Assembly (NCBI GenBank): GCA_029862725.1
Contig: JAOTWT010000260.1
Location: 1-5,290, forward strand
Reading direction: 5' to 3'
Origin: Acidobacteriota bacterium
Lineage (GTDB): Bacteria > Acidobacteriota > Blastocatellia > Pyrinomonadales > Pyrinomonadaceae
Length of the DNA: 5,290 nucleotides
Positions 1 to 5,290 of this stretch are shown here, one piece after another; position 1 is the first letter of the stretch; every line of letters starts with the position of its first letter. Under the pieces are notes generated by a model. The model did not search any database. It was given only the letters and a program-made list of their open reading frames with translations, and was not told the origin of the DNA. The position numbers and the translations under genes are program-made.

Positions 1-1
1 A

Positions 2-307
2 GTCGTTTATGTTGACGGCGTCGAGCTTTCAGAACCCTATATCGATATCGAGCACAACCAGGCGCTTCCGAACAGCCCGCCGGTTGAAGTCGACGATTTT
101 CATTATTTCGTAATGGGGGACAACCGCGACAACTCTTCCGACTCGAGGATCTGGGGAGTCGTTCCCTCGAAATATATTTACGGGAAGGCTTTCTTCCGTT
201 ATTGGCGGCCGGGCGGGCTTGGTTTTATTCCCGCCGGCGATCCGACACTCGAAGAATCATCTCCCGACCGGAATGACGAACGCGCTGAATATCCGCCAAC
301 GGAATAG
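2..307 (+). CDS. lepB: Type I signal peptidase, C-terminal part (5' end outside window)
   Basis: The frame is open from base 2 and ends at TAG 305-307, giving about 101 residues of a protein that begins upstream of the window. Type I signal peptidases are membrane-bound Ser/Lys proteases that cut signal peptides from exported proteins on the outer face of the cytoplasmic membrane. The diagnostic feature is the conserved box [12 protein letters not shown], encoded from about base 116. It is preceded by [12 protein letters not shown], typical of the beta-sheet core, and followed by [18 protein letters not shown], the usual family ending. The catalytic Ser and Lys lie in the missing N-terminal part, so activity cannot be judged. 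After the conserved end there is a hydrophilic, acidic tail of about 25 residues ([17 protein letters not shown] at its end) that is probably disordered. A terminator follows about 105 bp downstream, so this looks like the last gene of its transcript. The family call is very secure; the symbol lepB follows convention. Confidence 0.95.
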   Translation, partial: VVYVDGVELSEPYIDIEHNQALPNSPPVEVDDFHYFVMGDNRDNSSDSRIWGVVPSKYIYGKAFFRYWRPGGLGFIPAGDPTLEESSPDRNDERAEYPPTE

Positions 308-412
308 AACGTATTAACAAGTCCCTCGAACGGCATCTCTGCCGGATCCTGCCTTTTTGTTAACCGGCCCCAACTTCTGGCCGCTCCGCGAATCAAATTT
401 ACGACCCGGTTT

Positions 413-447
413 CCCGGCAGCGATACCTGCGCCGGGAGGCCTTTTTT
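413..447 (+). terminator. Rho-independent terminator after lepB
   Basis: CCCGGC (413-418) pairs perfectly with GCCGGG (431-436). Two further G-C pairs form inside the stem after a single bulged A. The loop is short, and six T bases follow at 442-447, six bases after the stem. The T run is on the + strand only, so it ends transcripts coming from lepB. It lies 79 bp before the carA start. If a promoter existed upstream of it, the hairpin could instead work as an attenuator for carA, but no competing antiterminator fold was seen. Confidence 0.75.
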
Positions 448-476
448 GGTATGTGATGCCGAATCGGGCAAACCGG

Positions 477-506
477 TTATGAAAAACTGTTCGATATTGA
501 TAAAAT
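477..506 (+). promoter_or_regulatory. Possible sigma-70-type promoter for carA
   Basis: TAAAAT at 501-506 matches the -10 consensus at five of six positions. A poor -35 candidate, TTATGA at 477-482, sits 18 bp upstream and matches at three of six. Transcription would begin near 513 and leave a leader of only about 14 bases. A carA promoter is expected between the terminator and the gene, which is the main support for this call. The sequence match alone is weak. Confidence 0.25.
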
Positions 507-526
507 CCCGAACTTGAAACTACAAG

Positions 527-1639
527 ATGAATTTATCTAAAGAGGCAATTCTCGTACTCGAAGACGGCCGCACATTTCGCGGGCTTTCGTTTGGCGCCAC
601 TGGCGAGGCGTTTGGCGAGATTGTCTTTAACACTTCAATGACCGGGTACCAGGAGATCCTCACCGATCCGAGCTATGCCGGTCAGATTGTAACGATGACC
701 TATCCCCTGATCGGGAATTATGGCGTCAACGAGGAAGATGTCGAGTCCCGACGGCCATGGGTAGAAGCGTTGGTCGTGCGGGAGGCGAGCCGTATAAGTT
801 CCAACTGGCGCGCCACCGAGACGCTTGACGCCTATTTAGTACGCCACGGGATAGTTGGAATCGAACGGATCGACACACGTGGGCTGGTCCGTCATATCCG
901 CGATAAAGGGGCGATGCGATCTGCGATTTCGACGATTGAACCGGACCGCGAAATACTGCTCGAGCGTGTTCTCGAATCCCCTTCGATGCAGAAGCGTGAG
1001 CTGGCGAGCGTGGTCACGACCGGTGAGGTTTTTGAAGTGCCCGCCGAAGGTGCAGAGCTCTTTCACATTGTGTGTTTTGATTTTGGGGTAAAGACGAATT
1101 CGTTGCGTACGTTCGCGAGACTCGGCTGCCGTATTACAGTCGTGCCGGCGGATACGAAGGCCTCAAAAGTCTTGGAATTGCGCCCCGACGGCGTATTTCT
1201 CTCCAATGGTCCCGGCGATCCGGCTTCGATGGCGGATGTGGCCGAAGAGATTCGAACACTTGCGGACTCCAGGACACCGCTCTTCGGGATTTGCCTTGGC
1301 CATCAGTTACTCGGCAGATCTTTTGGTGCCGCAACCTTCAAGATGAAGTTTGGTCACCGCGGTGGAAATCAGCCTATCAAGGACCTCGCGACAGGTAAGA
1401 TCGAGATTACAGCACACAACCACGGTTTTGCGATCGATTCAAACGGGCTTCCGGGTAACGTGCGGGTGACCCACGTCAACGTCAACGACGATACGATCGC
1501 AGGAATCATGCACAGGTCCCTTCCCGTGTTTAGCGTTCAATATCACCCCGAGGCCGCACCGGGCCCTCACGATGCGGAACATCATTTCAAGCGATTTATC
1601 GATATGATGAAGAGGGAAAGATCTGCCCGGACGAACTGA
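527..1639 (+). CDS. carA: Carbamoyl-phosphate synthase small (glutaminase) subunit
   Basis: CarA hydrolyses glutamine and passes ammonia through a tunnel to CarB, which makes carbamoyl phosphate for pyrimidine and arginine synthesis in the cytoplasm. The 370 residues match the usual family length (about 360-390). Residues 6-150 form the CarA-specific N-terminal domain, with ALVLEDG-type opening ([12 protein letters not shown]), [20 protein letters not shown] at 34-53 and [14 protein letters not shown] at 115-128. Residues about 178-362 are a class I glutamine amidotransferase domain. In it, LSNGPGDP (225-232) is the oxyanion-hole region, [11 protein letters not shown] (253-263) carries the nucleophile Cys256, and [12 protein letters not shown] (338-349) carries the catalytic pair His340 and Glu342. 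All key residues are present, so the enzyme should be active. The start at 527 is chosen because the family N-terminus begins within a few residues of it; no strong Shine-Dalgarno is visible. carB is not next to it: a convergent gene begins immediately after the stop, so carB must lie elsewhere. Confidence 0.97.
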   Translation: MNLSKEAILVLEDGRTFRGLSFGATGEAFGEIVFNTSMTGYQEILTDPSYAGQIVTMTYPLIGNYGVNEEDVESRRPWVEALVVREASRISSNWRATETLDAYLVRHGIVGIERIDTRGLVRHIRDKGAMRSAISTIEPDREILLERVLESPSMQKRELASVVTTGEVFEVPAEGAELFHIVCFDFGVKTNSLRTFARLGCRITVVPADTKASKVLELRPDGVFLSNGPGDPASMADVAEEIRTLADSRTPLFGICLGHQLLGRSFGAATFKMKFGHRGGNQPIKDLATGKIEITAHNHGFAIDSNGLPGNVRVTHVNVNDDTIAGIMHRSLPVFSVQYHPEAAPGPHDAEHHFKRFIDMMKRERSARTN

Positions 1640-2836
1640 TCATTCCTCTGTCGATGCTTCGGCGACTTCTTCACGATTCTTGAATATCTCCGCGAAAATA
1701 CCCGTTCGGCCGCTGTGTTCGAGAATGTGCTTGTGAAAGACCGTAATGAGTGCGACGACCGGGATCGACAGGAAGACACCGGGTATTCCCGCTATCTGCT
1801 CACCCGCCAGGACGGATAGTATTACGGCAAACGGGTGCAGGTGAACACCATCCCGCACGATCCGCGGATACGTCACATAATCGTGTATCAGCCGTAAGAT
1901 TATCAGAAACCCAGCGGTCCACGCGGCCTGCCAGGGGTCGTCCGAGAAAGCGGCGATGAGCGTTGCCGTTATTGCAACCGTCACGGGGCCGAGCAGGGGA
2001 ACAAACTCGAGTACACCCGCCAGCAATCCAAGCAAAAGTGGGTAATTCAACCCGATCAGAGTAAACCCGATGGTACAGATCGAACCGATCAGTATGCAGG
2101 AGATCAGTTGCGCACGCGTGTACGCCGCAATCGTCTTGTTTACGTCAAACAAAAGCGAATCCGCCCTCGCACGCCAACGCCCAGAAGGAAAACAGGCAAG
2201 GAAGAGGTTTCGGAGAACGATGGCGTCCTTCAGGAAGAAAAAAGCAAAAACGGGGATCACCAGCATCCACGGAAGGTAGGTCAATATCGAAACGGCTGCC
2301 GAACCGATTGTTGAGGTGAGCGTATCTGTAAGATTTCTCGCCGAAGAGGCAAAGTATTCATTGATCGCTTTTTGTGCATCCTCGGTGATCATTAACTCGC
2401 TGTAGCGGTCGTTGATCGCATTTATACGGGTTTGAACCTCGGCGACATAGTTTGGAAAATCCCGTAAGAAATCTGTAATCTGTGATGCTACCTGGGGCGC
2501 AAGATACGAAATCGCGACACCGAGAAAGCTAAATACGACGATGTAGGATACGACGATGGCAACCGGGCGGGGCATTAAACGGTCCAGATTGCGGACAACA
2601 AAAGGACGCTGTATGAGCCTGACAAGAGGTTCGAGAAGATAGGCGAAAAAGATTGAAACTATGATGAGGAAAAATAGGAATCCGAGCGCTTCAACGAGGT
2701 CCTGGATCAAATAAACCACGAAAATAACCGCCAGGACGATTAGTGTGACCTTCGCCGTGGCACCAGCCGACACGCGCTCGATAACGACATTGTCGCCCTG
2801 CTTTTCTTCGACCGTTCTTTCTTCTTGTTCTGGCAT
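1640..2836 (-). CDS. AI-2E (PerM/TqsA/YdiK) family membrane protein
   Basis: A 398-residue polytopic inner-membrane protein of the AI-2E transporter family (UPF0118), which is typically 340-400 residues long. The order of parts is typical. A charged cytoplasmic N-terminus (1-27) is followed by hydrophobic segments at about 28-48, 50-68 and 91-113. An amphipathic soluble stretch follows at about 115-178, then membrane segments at about 182-202, 242-262, 265-296, 302-316 and 334-367. Family signatures are GVLEFVPLLGP (274-284) and the C-terminal block YPRIVRDGVHLHPFAVIL (323-340) with AGIPGVFLSIPV (349-360). Members have been linked to autoinducer-2 export (TqsA) or Na+/H+ antiport, but most are uncharacterised, so the substrate here cannot be named. 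The start lies three bases after the stop of the upstream lipoprotein gene with only a weak ribosome site (GAAG), which suggests translational coupling. Its stop abuts that of carA with no spacer. Confidence 0.92.
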   Translation of the reverse strand: MPEQEERTVEEKQGDNVVIERVSAGATAKVTLIVLAVIFVVYLIQDLVEALGFLFFLIIVSIFFAYLLEPLVRLIQRPFVVRNLDRLMPRPVAIVVSYIVVFSFLGVAISYLAPQVASQITDFLRDFPNYVAEVQTRINAINDRYSELMITEDAQKAINEYFASSARNLTDTLTSTIGSAAVSILTYLPWMLVIPVFAFFFLKDAIVLRNLFLACFPSGRWRARADSLLFDVNKTIAAYTRAQLISCILIGSICTIGFTLIGLNYPLLLGLLAGVLEFVPLLGPVTVAITATLIAAFSDDPWQAAWTAGFLIILRLIHDYVTYPRIVRDGVHLHPFAVILSVLAGEQIAGIPGVFLSIPVVALITVFHKHILEHSGRTGIFAEIFKNREEVAEASTEE

Positions 2837-2839
2837 GCT

Positions 2840-3316
2840 TCAGCCGTTTTCTGATTCCGCTTCCGATCCCTTCTTCAATTTCTCTTTCTGGGCCTCTCTC
2901 TCTTTTCGCTTTTTTTCAAGTTCCGCTTCAGGTTTCGAATAATCTCCAAACTCGAAACGGTCTTTCAGAGCAGCGAGGCCGTCTTCGGGAAATCTATAAT
3001 TTGACCCAGCGAATATCACCTTTTCATCTTTCGATAACGTAAACCTGTTGGTGGCGAAATGCGAATTGTTCTTTACAAACCGTTTGTCATCGGAATCCAT
3101 TGGATTGCCGTCCTTTCTGCGGAATGAATAAATATAGTCAAAATCGGCATTTCTCAATGCTGTCAGCTCGGATTCAAACTCATCAACCGGCGGCTTAACG
3201 ATTGAGTCTTTGGAAACGGCGGGTTGCACCGCACAACCTGCTCCCACCAATGAAATGACTGCCCAAAGGCCTATCAAAAACATACGGTCGAAATTGTGAT
3301 TCTTCCAGTGGTACAT
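2840..3316 (-). CDS. Predicted lipoprotein of unknown function
   Basis: I do not recognise this 158-residue protein. Its N-terminus looks like a lipoprotein signal: a short polar start with Arg12, a hydrophobic core FLIGLWAVISLV (14-25), then GAGC, with Cys28 as the likely lipidated residue. The mature part is soluble, with a compact aromatic and charged region (FESELTALRNADFDYIYSFR, then a segment ending GSNYRFPEDGLAALKDRFEF). It ends in a highly charged Lys/Glu/Arg helix from about 127 (KPEAELEKKRKEREAQKEKL), probably a coiled coil or an extended tether. The start at 3316 was chosen over a longer in-frame reading up to 3442. It has an AGGA site five bases upstream and begins 10 bp after the preceding stop, whereas the longer version would add 42 Met/Arg-rich residues in front of the signal and overlap the upstream gene. 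A later Met (base 3283) would also leave a signal peptide but has no ribosome site. Surface or periplasmic anchoring is inferred. Confidence 0.8.
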   Translation of the reverse strand: MYHWKNHNFDRMFLIGLWAVISLVGAGCAVQPAVSKDSIVKPPVDEFESELTALRNADFDYIYSFRRKDGNPMDSDDKRFVKNNSHFATNRFTLSKDEKVIFAGSNYRFPEDGLAALKDRFEFGDYSKPEAELEKKRKEREAQKEKLKKGSEAESENG

Positions 3317-3321
3317 CAGGA

Positions 3322-3325
3322 TCCT
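3322..3325 (-). promoter_or_regulatory. Shine-Dalgarno site that sets the lipoprotein start
   Basis: On the minus strand, AGGA is followed by five bases and then the ATG at 3316-3314. It falls in the 10-base gap after the TAG of the STT3-like gene. It is the clearest ribosome site among the starts in this window and is the main reason for preferring this start over the upstream in-frame Met codons. Confidence 0.6.
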
Positions 3326-3326
3326 G

Positions 3327-5246
3327 CTAGTTTTCAACCGGCGGCAAATCATCGTCGTCATCCAAATCTTCATCCGGCAAGTCATCGAGCTCCTCCTCGT
3401 CTTCCGGAAGATTCGCATTGTCAGAATTTGCGTTTGATTCATTTAACTCCGCTTCACGCAGCCTTTCGATCTCTTCGGGCGTTTGAGGCTCGGGGGCTCT
3501 TTCCGGCGGCGGCTCCCCCTTGACATCGCGAATCTTGAGAATAAACGCTTCGCCGTCCTCATGCACGGTTTCGGCCCACCCGCTCTCGAGAAGCTTGGCA
3601 ACAAAATCCTCGCATTCCTCGGCGTCCGTAAAGACCCAGTTCGAGCCGTAATCCTCCTTAATTACCGGACCTGGATCCTCGACCTTGCCCTCCGTAATCT
3701 CCTTCAAGGTGCGGTAGAGCTCAGGGTTTTTTGAATAGAGATAGTTCGGATCGAGCCCGTAAACGTATGTATGACGGGTGTCGAAATAGAAAAGCTTCGG
3801 AAAGTCGTCCCAGTTGCAGTTAAAAATCCTCTCTCCCGGCGGAATGTTCTTTCCGGCCCATTCCATCGCTTCACCGTATTTATCATCCTTCTGGTTTTTC
3901 CGGATGCTTGTGAGCAGATCTTCGTGTTTGGCGCCTAACATGAGTTTTGTACCGGAAACGTTAAAAACGAGGAGCACACAAAGCAGAATCCCGATTACCC
4001 AAGGAGCGAAGCTCTTCGCAGACTCTATGAAGCCGGTGGACTCCGTGACCGGTTCGGCATCCAGGAGAGGTTCGATGTCCCGTCTGAAATCCTCCGGCAG
4101 AAACGGGACGCTTGGTGTAATAAACGACTTCCAGCTGAACGCACAAAAGAGGATCGCAAACGGCGGAAAATACTCTGCCAGCCGTTTTGACTTAAACATC
4201 CAAATCAGAAGGAGAGTGCCGAACACGAGGAAAAAGGTTGCTTTCTCGGGGAGCACCCCGTTTCTCGGCCTAAACAGGACATAGCCGAGCAGCATCGCGA
4301 GCATCGCGATCGTCAGATGAGTCAAAAGCTGCCAACCGTCATAGGGATACCATTCACCGCCAACAGATACTTCGTAAGCGGTTCGGATCTTCATCGAAAA
4401 ATGGTTGATAAAGAGACCGATATTGGCGGGAAAATATGGGTTTATGACGTTTCCCAAAACCATGCCGCCGAAAGTATATGCAAGCGGCTGCCATTCGAAC
4501 TTCCTTTCATTAAAGCCGATGATCGCAACCCATATACACGCGGCGATAAACAAAAGCGGAAAAAGGCTGTAGGTCCATACAAAAACAAACATCAATGGCA
4601 GAAGCCACACGTACTTGCGTTCGAACAACAAGTAAACCCCGATGATCGAATAAATGATCGTGAGGGGCGGTGCCTTGGCCATGTTCATCCGGTAAAGGAA
4701 CGGGTTGGCACAGGTCAATAGAGCCGCAAGCCAAAGCAGCAGATAATCGACTTTGTACTTGAACAAGAGCCAATAAACGGAAAATATAGCCAAACTACCG
4801 TAAACAACAGAGGCAATCTTGGCGGCCATTACGGGTTCGAAAAACCACAAGAACGGAATCTGCAAAAGGTGGAAAAAGAAATGATGATCGGCATATTCGG
4901 CGGGGTTCAGAAGCGTCAGGGGAAGCCATTCGAAAGAGGGCAGCCACTGAAATTGTTTGAAATTTTCCCAAATCAGCGCGCTCCAGCGGATGTGATAATA
5001 CCCGTCCCAATCGCCGCAGCAAATCGCTTGCGTCGAGAATTGAAGCAGTACCATCAAGAGTACGATCGCGCAAAAGCCAAACAAAAGATAGACCATCTGT
5101 ATGGCGGAATCCGTTTCGAGCCAGTCACGCCACATGATCAGCGAAAACTTGCGCGCGTCGGACTTCTTCGAACCTTCTTCGATCTTTTCCTGAGTGGACG
5201 GTTCTGCCGCCGCCTCTTCCTCGTCTTCCTTAAAAATATGTTCCAT
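3327..5246 (-). CDS. STT3-like GT-C superfamily membrane protein (putative glycosyltransferase)
   Basis: A 639-residue membrane protein with an acidic, probably disordered N-terminus (1-45), about ten to twelve hydrophobic segments between 50 and 430, a soluble domain (about 440-572) and a very acidic tail (614-633). Several features resemble oligosaccharyltransferases of the STT3/AglB/PglB type, which move glycans from a polyprenyl carrier outside the cytoplasmic membrane. The loop after the first membrane segment has GDWDGYYHIR (78-87), like the acidic first-loop motif of STT3. DHH at 120-122 fits the second metal-binding motif of archaeal AglB. SVGGEW (294-299) lies where the SVSE/TIXE loop would be. 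In the soluble domain, CNWDDFPKLFYF (477-488) followed by YVYGLDP resembles the WWDYG region. None is an exact match and the canonical WWDYG is absent, so donor and acceptor are unknown; it could be another lipid-linked sugar transferase. It heads a tight minus-strand cluster, 10 bp before the lipoprotein gene. The start at 5246 has only a weak ribosome site, and an in-frame TAA lies 9 bp upstream, so it cannot extend. Confidence 0.7.
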   Translation of the reverse strand: MEHIFKEDEEEAAAEPSTQEKIEEGSKKSDARKFSLIMWRDWLETDSAIQMVYLLFGFCAIVLLMVLLQFSTQAICCGDWDGYYHIRWSALIWENFKQFQWLPSFEWLPLTLLNPAEYADHHFFFHLLQIPFLWFFEPVMAAKIASVVYGSLAIFSVYWLLFKYKVDYLLLWLAALLTCANPFLYRMNMAKAPPLTIIYSIIGVYLLFERKYVWLLPLMFVFVWTYSLFPLLFIAACIWVAIIGFNERKFEWQPLAYTFGGMVLGNVINPYFPANIGLFINHFSMKIRTAYEVSVGGEWYPYDGWQLLTHLTIAMLAMLLGYVLFRPRNGVLPEKATFFLVFGTLLLIWMFKSKRLAEYFPPFAILFCAFSWKSFITPSVPFLPEDFRRDIEPLLDAEPVTESTGFIESAKSFAPWVIGILLCVLLVFNVSGTKLMLGAKHEDLLTSIRKNQKDDKYGEAMEWAGKNIPPGERIFNCNWDDFPKLFYFDTRHTYVYGLDPNYLYSKNPELYRTLKEITEGKVEDPGPVIKEDYGSNWVFTDAEECEDFVAKLLESGWAETVHEDGEAFILKIRDVKGEPPPERAPEPQTPEEIERLREAELNESNANSDNANLPEDEEELDDLPDEDLDDDDDLPPVEN

Positions 5247-5290
5247 AACTCGTTAGGGACAAGACAACGCGTATGAATTATTCAACGGAT

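Larger units (their letters stand above)
308..526. other. Intergenic region between lepB and carA
   Basis: These 219 bp have no convincing coding capacity. They hold the terminator at 413-447 and a weak promoter candidate upstream of carA. There is also a small hairpin at 331-344 (stem CGGCA/TGCCG, loop TCTC), with five T bases at 354-358. The T run is too far from the stem to form a good terminator. An 8-bp perfect palindrome, AACCGGTT, lies at 471-478; I cannot tie it to a known regulator. No riboswitch or tRNA-like structure was recognised by eye. Confidence 0.6.

Noticed and set aside
331..358. A first terminator candidate after lepB
   Set aside because: The stem is only five base pairs and the T run begins ten bases after it; the hairpin at 413-447 is much better.
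199..471. A 90-residue open frame on the - strand across the lepB end and the gap
   Set aside because: It crosses the terminator and the conserved lepB end, and its residues are Ser/Arg/Pro-rich without a domain.
3317..3442. An N-terminal extension of the lipoprotein starting at 3442
   Set aside because: The extra 42 residues are Met/Arg/Thr-rich, overlap the end of the STT3-like gene in another frame and would bury the lipoprotein signal. The AGGA site and the 10-bp gap favour 3316.
3814..4284. A 156-residue open frame on the + strand
   Set aside because: It lies antisense to the strongly supported STT3-like gene and shows no recognisable domain, so it is a shadow frame.
4317..4721. A 134-residue open frame on the + strand
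   Set aside because: It is antisense to the membrane-domain coding region of the STT3-like gene, has a low-complexity polar composition and has no plausible start context.
4869..5276. A 135-residue open frame on the + strand running close to the right edge
   Set aside because: It is antisense to the N-terminal half of the STT3-like gene, whose membrane segments and motifs are clearly the real coding signal.
5247..5290. Promoter for the minus-strand cluster
   Set aside because: AATAAT on the minus strand (5282-5277) resembles a -10 box, but any -35 box would lie beyond the window edge, so it cannot be supported.

Overview
The window comes from a bacterial chromosome of roughly balanced GC content. 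It carries ordinary housekeeping genes and a small set of envelope genes, with no sign of mobile elements, CRISPR arrays or RNA genes. The mix (type I signal peptidase, carA unlinked to carB, a large STT3-like membrane protein with very acidic tails, weak Shine-Dalgarno sites) would suit an Acidobacteriota-type genome such as Blastocatellia. That placement is an impression from protein style, not a demonstrated assignment.

Layout. On the + strand, bases 2-307 hold the C-terminal part of a type I signal peptidase, cut by the left edge. A 219-bp gap follows, with a good intrinsic terminator at 413-447 and a weak promoter candidate. Then comes a complete carA (527-1639), the glutaminase subunit of carbamoyl-phosphate synthetase. 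Everything from 1640 to 5246 is on the - strand and reads right to left: a 639-residue STT3-like GT-C membrane protein (5246-3327), a 158-residue predicted lipoprotein of unknown function (3316-2840), and an AI-2E/PerM-family membrane protein (2836-1640). Gaps inside this trio are 10 and 3 bases, so it is very probably one transcript. The carA stop and the AI-2E gene stop lie back to back in one palindrome, TGATCA, leaving no intergenic DNA between the convergent units.

How the genes fit together. The signal peptidase and carA are housekeeping genes for protein export and for pyrimidine/arginine synthesis. The terminator makes them separate units. The three minus-strand genes all encode membrane or membrane-anchored proteins. 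The first keeps several hallmarks of oligosaccharyltransferase STT3/AglB enzymes: an acidic first-loop motif, an Asp-His-His motif and a WWDYG-like site in the soluble domain. The lipoprotein matches nothing I recognise. The most interesting point here is the possible glycosyltransferase with an unknown lipoprotein as its translational neighbour. It is a hypothesis and not a demonstrated system.
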